Assembly: GCF_036013915.1 (NCBI RefSeq)
Contig: NZ_CP107899.1
Location: forward strand, 7,592,001 to 7,656,000
Reading direction: 5' to 3'
Origin: Streptomyces sp. NBC_00464
Lineage (GTDB): Bacteria > Actinomycetota > Actinomycetes > Streptomycetales > Streptomycetaceae
DNA: 64,000 nucleotides
Shown: piece by piece, positions 27,801 through 35,900 of the stretch
Layout of the letters: each line of letters opens with the position of its first letter
Position numbering within the stretch: the stretch's first letter is position 1
Notes under the pieces: model-generated
Databases searched by the model: none
What the model was told of the DNA's origin: nothing
The model's input: only the letters and a program-made list of their open reading frames with translations
Made by a program: the position numbers and the translations under genes

Positions 27801-28072
27801 ACGCGGTCTCCTTCGACGACGCCGCACCGCAGTCGGTGAACGTCACGAAGGTGACGGGGGCCGACGACGGCACCATGAACGCGCAGTGGGCCCGTAACAC
27901 CTCCGACAACGTCACCATCACCAGTACGGTGCACCACATCACCGCCGCCGGAGTGCATGTGCTGAAATTCTGGATGGTCGACCCCACGGTGGTGCTGCAG
28001 AACCTGGTGGTCGACACCGGCGGCCTCAAGCCCAGCTACCTGGGCCCGCCGGAGAGCCTCCGGCTGGGCTGA
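24890..28072 (+). CDS. Secreted GH115 xylan alpha-1,2-glucuronidase
   Basis: 1060 aa, start ATG with AGGAG 6 nt upstream. The N-terminus, with GRRKVLGLGLGL followed by a hydrophobic stretch and ASA, is a signal peptide with Tat-like character. GH115 features in order: FFINDENPALGTWAP, RLKANYLWPAVWGRAF, VVMGTSHEAPMMR, TLGMRGNGDVSLPDG, VLTDDNWANIRKLPD and HFDYVGVGRNYKWVDT. A helical domain (~550-700) and a C-terminal beta-sandwich region (~760-1060) complete the family length. It removes (4-O-methyl)glucuronic acid from internal and terminal xylan residues, complementing the GH10 xylanase. Confidence 0.95.
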   Translation: MDDNVPQYTGRRKVLGLGLGLTALTATPLGSLLGLATEASASGHGPAVRPTDPGAYISFTPRRGSFALVRNGRAAPILVSDRDWAGVVRVAGDLRSDIERVTGVRPELSHGAAPKGDEITIIGTVGRSPLIDGLIARGRLDVSAIRGKWETSLQTVVDKPMPGVERALVIAGSDQRGTIFGTYDVSRGIGVSPWYWWDDVTPVHRDEIHVLPGRHTQGTPAVKYRGFFINDENPALGTWAPAYFGPGKAPGFEGGFNADFYARIFEVMLRLKANYLWPAVWGRAFAEDDPLNHATAKAYGVVMGTSHEAPMMRGIEEWNRHAVAAVRDSAGTITTPGHDPYGGTGEWSFRRNAEAIKAYWADGIRRMKDEGFEGVVTLGMRGNGDVSLPDGDGIELMTEIIATQRKILAEVSGKDVTTIPQVWTLYKEVQRYWDRGLRVPDDVTVVLTDDNWANIRKLPDLADDVREGGYGLYYHFDYVGVGRNYKWVDTASLPNMWDQLHQSVAYGNHGLWITNVGDLKGNELPTQFFLEYAWNPERWTLDRLPEWEEQYARQNFGEKEAAAVAGVLRTYARLQSRRKPELLNRKITLDPAKDPATDSSAIVYDDRATPFSIVDYRELERVTEEWRTLGAEAERVGRRLPASAQDAWYELVGYEVRATANLYALRAAEFTNLHYAAQGRALTNDLAAAAEARLADDLALADRFNNRVAGGKWQGFQTQPHIDYGDVERYGPNAPWQQPEINNVALKDVLFPAVKRIDLPAGAEMGVAVDGSAAWWPHEQSPAVLPVFSPYQSQPAQYIEVFNRGTAPFDYRVRTGVSWLTADRVRGRVDQQDRITLRVDWDGAPKGVTEVSVTVTGPDGAEVVVKAVVDRPALSRSRLDGFVEANGYVSVEADHYSRAVDGGGISWQRIPDIGRTGAGMEPFPVTAARQTPGGNSPRLEYRVSLFTTGPVTVHAYLSPRNNPLPTDGLTYAVSFDDAAPQSVNVTKVTGADDGTMNAQWARNTSDNVTITSTVHHITAAGVHVLKFWMVDPTVVLQNLVVDTGGLKPSYLGPPESLRLG

Positions 28073-28107
28073 GAAGCCCGGAGTCCGGGCAGGGGAGAGC
28101 AGAGCGA

Positions 28108-28503
28108 ATGAAGAGCGGCAACGACGACACCGGCGCGTCGACCGAATACCTGGAGGTGACCCCCGTGGGCACGGGGGTCGAGATCAGGGTCGGCGCACCG
28201 TCGGGAGAGCTCTCACTGATCTGCACCCCGGAGCGGGCCCGGGAACTGGCCACCGCTCTCGGCCTCGCGGCGGACGAGGCCGAGAGCGTGGCGTCGGCGG
28301 ACCCCGTCACCGTCAGGGCGGACGATCTGCGTCGTGGAGACGTACGCGACGGCGACCGCGCCATGACGGTCGACGCCGTGCGGATCGACGGGGCCACCGC
28401 CCATGTCACCTGGAAGTCGGCGGCCGGTCGCAGCTGGAACCAGCTCTACGACGCCGACGCCCGCATCACGCTCCGCCGCCGCGGCCGGCAGCCCGGGGCC
28501 TGA
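28108..28503 (+). CDS. Conserved hypothetical protein, 131 aa
   Basis: Start ATG with GGGGAGAG upstream, 35 bp after GH115. I do not recognise the family. Residues 10-55 look like a small beta-alpha unit (EYLEVTPVGTGVEIRVG, then ICTPERARELATALGLA). Residues 65-120 form a beta-rich segment (TVRADDLRRGDVRDGDRAMTVDAV) reminiscent of short sandwich or AbrB/Hint-like folds. It is acidic, has no signal or membrane segment, and may be co-transcribed with the next gene. Confidence 0.7.
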   Translation: MKSGNDDTGASTEYLEVTPVGTGVEIRVGAPSGELSLICTPERARELATALGLAADEAESVASADPVTVRADDLRRGDVRDGDRAMTVDAVRIDGATAHVTWKSAAGRSWNQLYDADARITLRRRGRQPGA

Positions 28504-28603
28504 GCGCACCGGCCGCCGCAACCTTCGTTCCACGCATCCGCCCTGTCGTGCGTCGCCGCGCTGCGAGGCGCACCCTGGAGGGGAGGCTACGGAGGTGAGC
28601 GCC

Positions 28604-28876
28604 ATGACACAGACGGCTGTCGGATGGCACATCGAGCTGGAATTCGAGGAAGACACCCATCGCACGCGCGCGGCCGCTCTGGTGCGGCTCTCCGACGGGA
28701 GTGAGGTACGCGCCCACGGCTACGCCAGCCGCCATCCCTCGGACTCCGAACAGCCCCGGGTGGGCGAGGAGATCGCGGGGGCCCGCGCACTCAACGAACT
28801 GGCGATGAAGCTGCTGACCAAGGCCCACGACGAGATCGACGAGGAGTCCGGCCGTACGTCGTACCCGCTGACCTGA
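28604..28876 (+). CDS. DUF1876 domain protein
   Basis: 90 aa, start ATG with GGAGG 8 nt upstream; an in-frame GTG at 28595 is a possible alternative. It matches the small actinobacterial DUF1876 family (dsRBD-like alpha/beta fold): WHIELEFEEDTHRTRAAALVRL, then GYASRHPSDSEQPRVGEEIAGARAL and a C-terminal helix. Members are widespread, cytoplasmic and of unknown function. Confidence 0.88.
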   Translation: MTQTAVGWHIELEFEEDTHRTRAAALVRLSDGSEVRAHGYASRHPSDSEQPRVGEEIAGARALNELAMKLLTKAHDEIDEESGRTSYPLT

Positions 28877-28927
28877 CCGTGGATGGTCCGGGCTCTTCGC
28901 GTCGCCTTGTACGAGAGGCATCGTAAT

Positions 28928-28962
28928 TTGACGGACGTCGTAGTACGGGATGTATCGTACTA
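28928..28962 (+). promoter_or_regulatory. Promoter with overlapping palindromic operator for OYE gene
   Basis: TTGACG (28928-28933) and TATCGT (28953-28958, 19-bp spacer) form a candidate promoter. An inverted repeat TAGTACG (28941-28947) / CGTACTA (28956-28962) covers the -10. The gene starts at 28997. The layout suggests repression by a dimeric regulator not encoded in this window. Confidence 0.55.
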
Positions 28963-28996
28963 GCGATCCTTCCGTACCCGCGAAACGGAGTCCGTC

Positions 28997-30094
28997 GTGA
29001 GTGTCCTTTTCGAGCCCTTCACCCTGAGGTCGCTTGTCGTGCCCAACCGGGTATGGATGGCACCCATGTGCCAGTACAGCGCCGAGGCGGAGGGCCCCGA
29101 AACGGGCGTGCCCACCGACTGGCACTTCGCCCATCTCGCAGCCCGCGCCACAGGTGGCACCGGTCTGGTCCTCACCGAGGCGACGGCCGTCAGCCCGGAG
29201 GGGCGGATCAGCCCGGCCGACCTCGGTATCTGGAACGACACCCAGGTCGCGGCGTTCCGCCGTATCACCGACTTCGTCAAGGCTCAGGGCTCGGCCGTCG
29301 GAATCCAGCTGGCACACGCCGGCCGCAAGGCGTCGACCGCCGCCCCCTGGACCGGCGGCGGACCGGTCGGCCCGGACGCGCACGGCTGGACGCCCGTCGC
29401 CCCCAGCCCGCTGCCCTTCGACGCCGGCTACCCCGTCCCCCACGAGCTGACCGTCGACGAGATCCAGGCGGTCGTCGCAGACTTCCGCGAGGCCGCCCGA
29501 CGCGCACTCGAGGCGGGCTTCCAGGTCGCCGAGGTCCACGGCGCGCACGGCTACCTCGTCGGACAGTTCCTGTCGCCGCACAGCAACCACCGCACCGACG
29601 CGTACGGCGGCAGCTTCGAGAACCGGACCCGCTTCGCCCTCCAGGTCGTCGACGCCGTACGGGAGGTGTGGCCCGAGGACCTGCCCGTCTTCTTCCGCAT
29701 CTCCGCCACGGACTGGCTCACCGAGAACGCCGAGGACGAGCGCGAGGGCTGGACCGCCGACGAGACCGTGCGCCTGGCCGGGGAACTCCGCGCCCACGGC
29801 GTCGACCTGCTGGACGTCTCCACCGGCGGAAACGCTCCCCGCGCCCGCATCGCGACCGGACCCGGCTACCAGGTCCCCTTCGCCGAGCGGGTGAAGCGGG
29901 AGACCTCCCTCCCCGTCGCGGCCGTCGGCCTGATCACCGACCCGCAGCACGCCGAGAAGATCCTCACCGAGGGCAGCGCGGACGCTGTGCTCCTCGGGCG
30001 CGAACTGCTGCGCAATCCGTCATGGGCGCGTAATGCGGCCCGCGAACTGAGTGGCACGGTGCACGCCCCCGAGCAGTACGGCTACGCGATCTGA
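28997..30094 (+). CDS. Old Yellow Enzyme, NADH:flavin oxidoreductase (YqjM-like)
   Basis: 365 aa from GTG (GGAG upstream). It is an FMN-dependent ene-reductase with a TIM barrel: RVWMAPMCQYSA has the Cys typical of YqjM-class enzymes, IQLAHAGRKAS follows, then EVHGAHGYLVGQFLSPHSNHRTDAYGGSFENRTRF (H-x-x-H substrate-binding pair and FMN Arg) and the C-terminal FMN-phosphate site. It reduces activated C=C bonds with NAD(P)H, usually as an electrophile detoxification enzyme. A palindromic promoter element upstream suggests inducible expression. Confidence 0.96.
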   Translation: MSVLFEPFTLRSLVVPNRVWMAPMCQYSAEAEGPETGVPTDWHFAHLAARATGGTGLVLTEATAVSPEGRISPADLGIWNDTQVAAFRRITDFVKAQGSAVGIQLAHAGRKASTAAPWTGGGPVGPDAHGWTPVAPSPLPFDAGYPVPHELTVDEIQAVVADFREAARRALEAGFQVAEVHGAHGYLVGQFLSPHSNHRTDAYGGSFENRTRFALQVVDAVREVWPEDLPVFFRISATDWLTENAEDEREGWTADETVRLAGELRAHGVDLLDVSTGGNAPRARIATGPGYQVPFAERVKRETSLPVAAVGLITDPQHAEKILTEGSADAVLLGRELLRNPSWARNAARELSGTVHAPEQYGYAI

Positions 30095-30105
30095 CCCGGC
30101 CCGAA

Positions 30106-30157
30106 GCCCTCCCCGCATCGTCCCGGCCGTCTCGCGAGGGCGGCCCGCGGGGAGGGC
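30106..30157 (+). terminator. Terminator after OYE gene
   Basis: GCCCTCCCCGC (30106-30116) pairs with GCGGGGAGGGC (30147-30157). The 30-nt loop has further self-complementary G/C runs. It lies 12 bp after the OYE stop. Confidence 0.7.
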
Positions 30158-30271
30158 GGTTGCGTACGTACCGTCCGGATCGCGGCATCCGTTCATCGCG
30201 CGTTCACCCGGGATGACGGCCGAGGCATTCCCTCCCGCGCCATGGGGATCTACGCTCGGCCGCGAATCGAT

Positions 30272-30312
30272 CAACGTTGTCACCGGCCGGACCCCGGCCG
30301 GTGACAACGTTG
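30272..30312. promoter_or_regulatory. Double AACGTT operator within a 41-bp palindrome before GH92
   Basis: CAACGTTGTCACCGGCCGG (30272-30290) and its exact complement CCGGCCGGTGACAACGTTG (30294-30312) flank 3 bp. Each arm carries its own LacI-type palindrome, TCAACGTTGTCA and TGACAACGTTGTCC, spaced 31 bp centre to centre (three helical turns). It ends 27 bp before the GH92 start. Confidence 0.8.
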
Positions 30313-30339
30313 TCCGGACTCCCTGGAAGGTACCGCGAC

Positions 30340-32778
30340 ATGCCCCCCAGACCGCTGACCGCGACTCGGCGCCTCGCCGCGCGAACAGCCGCCGTGGTCA
30401 TCACCGGCACGCTGGCCGCCGCCGCCCTGCCGCCCGCCGCGCAGGCCGCGGCGCCCGTCACCCGCCCCACCGCCTACGTGGACCCGCTGATCGGCAGCGC
30501 CAACGGCGGCAACACCTTTCCCGGCGCCACCCTCCCGTACGGGATGATCGCCTGGTCGCCGACGAGTACCACGGGCGACCAGACCGGCACCGGCGCCGCG
30601 AACGGCTACGAGTACGGCGCCACCCGGCTGCGCGGACTGAGCCTCACCCATGTCAACGGCGCCGGCTGCAACCCCGGTGCGGCCGGTGACATCCCGATCA
30701 TGCCCTTCGTCGGGGACGTCACCACCTCGCCGTCCGCCGACACCAAGGACGCCGTCTACGCGGCGAACTTCTCGCACGACGACGAGCGCGCCGTCCCGGG
30801 CAGGTACACCCTCGGCCTCGACTCGGGTGCCAGTGCCGACCTCGCGGTGAGCCGCCGCGCGGGCGTCGCCGACTTCGCCTTCCCGGCGGGGAAGCCCGCG
30901 AACCTCCTCTTCCGGGTCTCCAATTCGCTCAACGGCAGCGAGGATGCCCAGGTGGCGATCGACACCGCGCACCGGAAGGTCACCGGCTCGGTTCTCACCG
31001 GGGCCTTCTGCGGCCGGCGCGCCAACGGCGGCACCAACAACCGCAAGAGCTACTACCGCCTCTACTTCAGTGCCTCCTTCGACCGCGGCTTCTCCTCCAC
31101 CGGTACCTGGAAGGACGGCACGATCGCTCCCGGCTCGACCGCCGGCAGCGGCGGCGAGGGCTACGCCACCGGAGCGGACCGGGCGGGCCGCGGGTCGGGG
31201 GGCTGGGTCGGCTTCGACACCACGTCCGACCGCGACGTCCACATGCGGATCGGCATCTCCTACGTCAGCCAGGCGGGCGCCGAGGCCAACCTGAAGGCGG
31301 AGATCGCCCCGCGCGCGAGGGTGGACGAGGTGGCGGCCGCCGCGAGCCGGACCTGGGACCGGGAGCTGAACTCCGTACGCACGACAGGCGGCACCGAGGA
31401 CCGGCGCACCACCTTCTACACCACGCTGTACCACTCACTGATGCAGCCCAACCTGGTCAGCGACACCGACGGCCGCTACCCGGGGATGGACGGGCAACCG
31501 CACCGGATCGAGCGCGGACAGGGGGCGCAGTACAGCAACTTCTCCGGCTGGGACCAGTACCGGGCCCAGATACAACTGCTCGCCCTCCTCAAACCGGAGA
31601 TCGCCGGGGACTTCGCCCAGTCGCTGTACAACTTCGCCCGGCAGAACGGCGGTGTGTGGGACCGCTGGGTCCACGTCAACGGCGCCACCCATGTCATGAC
31701 CGGTGACCCCACCGCGGCCACACTCGCCACGTTCTACGCCATGGGGGTACGGAACTTCGACTACGAGGGGGCGTACGAGTCGCTGGCGCGACAGGCGACC
31801 GTCCCCGTCGACGACGGGCTCTCGGACGCCGGCTGCCCGGGGCAGTGCACAGGTCAGCGGCCCAACCTGGCCCAGTACCTGGAATCCCACTACGCGCCGC
31901 AGGACGTCTGCCACTGCTGGGGCGGCGCCGCCGAGACGCTGGAGGACGCGGTCGCCGACGCGGCGCTCGGACGCTGGGCGAAACTGCTCGGGCGTGACGA
32001 GGAGGCCAGGGCCTTCGAGGAGCGCGGCGGCTGGTGGCGCAACGTGTACAACCCCGACGCCACGGACGGCACCGGCACCGAAGGCTACATCCAGGCCCGC
32101 AATCTCGACGGCTCCTGGGTCGGGCCCTTCAGCCCGGGCAGCGACCGGGGCTTCGCACAGGGCACCAGCGCGACGTACACCTGGATGGTCCCGCAGGACG
32201 TCCAGGGACTCGCGGAGGCCATGGGCGGCCGGGACGTCGCGGCCCGGCGCCTGGACGGCTTCTTCCACAAGGCGGACGGCTCCTGGTCGGTGAAGGGTGG
32301 CGACGCGGTGCGCTATGACCCCACCAATGAGCCGGGTATCCACGCCCCTTGGCTCTACAACGCCCTCGGGCAGCCGTGGAAGACCCAGGAGACCGTCCGC
32401 GAGATCATGAACACGGTCTACGGCACGGGCCCGCGCGGGCTGCCGGGCAACGACGACCTGGGCACCATGTCCGCCTGGTACGTCTTCTCCGCGCTGGGTC
32501 TGTACCCGCAGGCGCCGGGCGGCGGCGAACTGCTGCTGGGCGCGCCGTTGTTCCCGAAGGCGGTGATCGGCCGGCCGCACGGCAAGGACATCACGATCAC
32601 CGCCCCGGCAGCCGATGCCGCCCATGCGTACGTCGACGCGGTGACGGTCGACGGGCGCGTGCATGACCGTTCGTGGACGGACGCGAGCCTGCTGGCCAGG
32701 GGCGGGAATCTGGCCTACCGACTCTCCGTGACGGCCAATACCTCGTGGGCCACGGACCCATCGGGGCTGCCGCAGTAG
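30340..32778 (+). CDS. Secreted GH92 alpha-mannosidase
   Basis: 812 aa, start ATG with GGAAGG 8 nt upstream. The signal peptide (about 1-38) contains RRLAARTAA and ends AQAAA. The family N-domain reads YVDPLIGSANGGNTFPGATLPYGM. The catalytic (alpha/alpha)6 domain includes NFSGWDQYRAQIQLLALL, GGVWDRWVH, YLESHYAPQDVCHCWGGAAETLEDA and NDDLGTMSAWYVFSALGLYP, covering the calcium and general acid/base regions. GH92 enzymes are exo-acting alpha-mannosidases (1,2, 1,3 or 1,6) releasing mannose from fungal mannans or N-glycans. A strong paired operator lies just upstream. Confidence 0.95.
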   Translation: MPPRPLTATRRLAARTAAVVITGTLAAAALPPAAQAAAPVTRPTAYVDPLIGSANGGNTFPGATLPYGMIAWSPTSTTGDQTGTGAANGYEYGATRLRGLSLTHVNGAGCNPGAAGDIPIMPFVGDVTTSPSADTKDAVYAANFSHDDERAVPGRYTLGLDSGASADLAVSRRAGVADFAFPAGKPANLLFRVSNSLNGSEDAQVAIDTAHRKVTGSVLTGAFCGRRANGGTNNRKSYYRLYFSASFDRGFSSTGTWKDGTIAPGSTAGSGGEGYATGADRAGRGSGGWVGFDTTSDRDVHMRIGISYVSQAGAEANLKAEIAPRARVDEVAAAASRTWDRELNSVRTTGGTEDRRTTFYTTLYHSLMQPNLVSDTDGRYPGMDGQPHRIERGQGAQYSNFSGWDQYRAQIQLLALLKPEIAGDFAQSLYNFARQNGGVWDRWVHVNGATHVMTGDPTAATLATFYAMGVRNFDYEGAYESLARQATVPVDDGLSDAGCPGQCTGQRPNLAQYLESHYAPQDVCHCWGGAAETLEDAVADAALGRWAKLLGRDEEARAFEERGGWWRNVYNPDATDGTGTEGYIQARNLDGSWVGPFSPGSDRGFAQGTSATYTWMVPQDVQGLAEAMGGRDVAARRLDGFFHKADGSWSVKGGDAVRYDPTNEPGIHAPWLYNALGQPWKTQETVREIMNTVYGTGPRGLPGNDDLGTMSAWYVFSALGLYPQAPGGGELLLGAPLFPKAVIGRPHGKDITITAPAADAAHAYVDAVTVDGRVHDRSWTDASLLARGGNLAYRLSVTANTSWATDPSGLPQ

Positions 32779-32793
32779 TCGGACCCCGACCCT

Positions 32794-32832
32794 GCGCCGG
32801 ATCCCCGCGTCCCGATCGCGGCGATCCGGCGC
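32794..32832 (+). terminator. Terminator after GH92 gene
   Basis: GCGCCGGATC (32794-32803) pairs with GATCCGGCGC (32823-32832). The loop contains a nested CCGCG/CGCGG. It begins 15 bp after the GH92 stop. Confidence 0.75.
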
Positions 32833-32862
32833 GGGCATCGGCAGGGTCTGGCCCGGCTAATT

Positions 32863-32876
32863 TATATCGTTGAAAA
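32863..32876. promoter_or_regulatory. AT-rich LacI-type half operator before GH2
   Basis: TATATCGTTGAAAA lies 110 bp before the GH2 start in an unusually AT-rich island (TAATTTATATCGTTGAAAATT). It resembles the operator TATAACGTTGTAAA at 45671 in CGTTGNAAA but lacks the full palindrome. It may overlap the -10 region. Confidence 0.35.
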
Positions 32877-32985
32877 TTCTCTGTGCACGACTGTTGTTTT
32901 GCGTTTGGTGCTGTGGCTCAATGTTCGATTGTGTGCTGTGCCTCACAGGTTCGAGGCACTTCAGCTCTCTCGACAGGACGACGCC

Positions 32986-35900
32986 TTGAGACGACAAATG
33001 CCCCGCCCCCGCGCTCTGTTCCGAACGGCGGCCCTGGCCGCAGCGCTGCTGATCCCCGTCGGGGCCACCCTGGTCCCGGCCGCCGCAGCCACCCCCGCCG
33101 CAGCCGCCGGCGACGCCACCGCGACCACCTTCAAGGCCGGGGACCCGGCCACCGCCGCCCACGGCCTGAAGGGCGAGTACTTCAGCATGTCCGCGCCCGG
33201 CGCGCGGGACTTCGACAAGCTCGGCGGGACTGCCCTCGACCCGCAGATCAACTTCCCCGGTCTCACCGGCACGTTCGAGTCCACCACCGGCCGGACCGAG
33301 AACACCACCGCCCGCTGGACCGGCAGCATCACGGCCCCCGAGGACGGCGACTACACCTTCGCCGCGAGTGGCGACAACGGCTTCCGGCTCTTCATCGACG
33401 GCCAGGTGGTTATCGACCACTGGGAGCCCGACTGGGACAACGAGCAGACCAGCAAGCCGGTCGCACTCAAGGCCGGTGAGCCGCACACGTTCAAGCTGGA
33501 GATGTTCCAGGACACCGGCGGCGCCAACATGTTCCTGCGCTGGTCCAGCGCGACGCTCGCCCGGCAGATCGTGCCCGAGTCCGCGTTCACCCCGCCGGCG
33601 GACTTCGAGGTCTACCCCATCGGGCTGAGCGTCGCGGACGACGGCCTGAAGCTGCTGGCGACGTTCGAGGACAAGGTCGGCGACTACGCGGCGCTGAAGG
33701 ACCACCTCACCATCGAGGCCGACACCTCACCGATCCCGGTGAAGTCCGTCGCCCGGGTTCCCGGCAACGCCAACGCGCTGGCCGTCACCCTGACCGGCCC
33801 CGTCCTCAAGGGCCAGCAGGTCAGGTTCGCGTACGACGGCGAAGCCGGTCTGCTGGCCGGCGGCAAGGCCGTTCCGCAGATCAGCCGCACGGCCACGAAC
33901 CTGTCCACGCACCGGCTGACCACGACCTGGGGCGACAAGGTCGACCGCAACCACCCGCTGCCCGAGTACCCCCGGCCGCAGCAGGTGCGCGACGACTGGA
34001 AGAACCTCAACGGCCCGTGGGAGTTCGCCGGGGCCGAGGCCGGTGAGAAGCCCGTCTTCGGTAAGAAGCTCGGTGAGCGCATCACCGTGCCCTACCCGGT
34101 CGAGTCGCAGCTCTCCGGACTTGAGCGCCACGAAGACCACATGTTCTACCGCAAGCTCGTCACCGTTCCGAAGAACTGGTCCGTGAAGGGCGGCAAGGGC
34201 GACAAGAGCGCCGAGGCCAACCGCCTGAAGCTCAACTTCGGTGCCGTCGACTACCAGGCCACCGTCTGGGTCAACGGCAAGCAGGTCGCCGAGCACACCG
34301 GCGGCTACACCGCCTTCAGCGCGGACATCACCGACGCGGTCAAGGGCAGTGGTCAGCAGGAGATCGTCGTCGCGGTCACCGACACCACCGGCGCCGACCA
34401 GCCCACGGGCAAGCAGTCCGCCAACCCCGGTGGCATCTTTTACACCGCCTCGTCCGGCATCTGGCAGACCGTCTGGATGGAGCCCGTCGCCCCGGCGGCC
34501 GTCGACTCCCTGACGACCACCCCGGACATCGACAAGGGCCGGCTCGCCCTGACGGTCAACTCCGAGGACGCCTCGGACTCCGCCCGGATCACTGCCGTCG
34601 CCCGCGACAAGAAGGGCAAGGTCGTCGGCACGGTCAGCGGCCCGGCCAACCGGGAGCTGAGCCTGCCGGTCTCGAAGCAGCACCTGTGGACGCCCGACGA
34701 CCCCTACCTCTACGACCTGAAGGTCACCCTTGACGACGGCCGCTCCAAGGACACCGTCGACAGCTACTTCGGCATGCGGTCCTTCGGCATCGCCAAGGTC
34801 GGCGGCTACCAGAAGCTGGTCCTCAACGGGAAGCCGTTCTTCTCACTCGCCCAGCTCGACCAGGGCTTCTACCCCGACGGCCTGAACACGGCACCCAGCG
34901 ACTCCGCTCTGCTCTTCGACCTGAAGGCGCAGAAGGACCTGGGCTTCAACTCCGTACGCAAGCACATCAAGGTCGAGCCCGCACGCTGGTACTACCACGC
35001 CGACCAGCTGGGTCTTCTGGTGTGGCAGGACTTCGTCTCCGGCAACCTCACCGGCGAGAAGGGCCACAAGGCCTTCCTCGACCAGGGCGCCGAAATGATG
35101 AAGCAGCTGCACAACTACCCCTCGATCGGTGCCTGGATCGTCTTCAACGAGGGCTGGGGCGAGTGGGACCGCACCGAGACCGGCAAGATCACCGAGCAGG
35201 TCCAGGCCGCCGACCCCTCCCGCGTCGTCAACGCCCACAGCGGTGTCAACTGCTGCAACTCCAAGGGTGATTCGGGCAAGGGCGACATCATCGACCACCA
35301 CGACTACAACAACACCGACCCGGCCTTCCCGGACGACAACCGTGCGGCGATGGACGGCGAGCACGGCGGCTTCACCCTGCGGAGCCCCGGGCACATGTGG
35401 CCCGGCGCGCCCACCGCGATCTACAGCGGTGTCGCCGACAAGGCCGCGCTGACCGCCAAGTACGTCGAGAACACCCGTAAGTACTACCTGGAAGCGGCCG
35501 GGGCCGAACTCTCCGGCTCCATCTACACCCAGGTGACCGACCTGGAGAACGAGCTCAACGGCCTCTGGACGTACGACCGCCGTGAGATCAAGGTCGACCC
35601 CGCCCAGGTGCGCAAGATCAACCGGGAGGTCATCGCCGCCGGCGCGGCCGCCGGCGCGCGGGACGAGGTCAAGGGCGGCGGCGCCTGGTCCCTCGACGAG
35701 AACAAGGGCACCAAGGCCGCCGACAGCGGGCCGAACCACAAGGACCTCACCCTCTCCGAGGGCACGTCCTGGACGGCCGGCGTGCACGGCTCGGCGCTGA
35801 AGTTCAACGGTGAGGGCCAGTACGCCGAGACCTCGGGCCCGGTCGTCGACACCACCCGCGACTACACCGTCTCCGCCTGGGCGTCCCTGGACGCGCTCCC

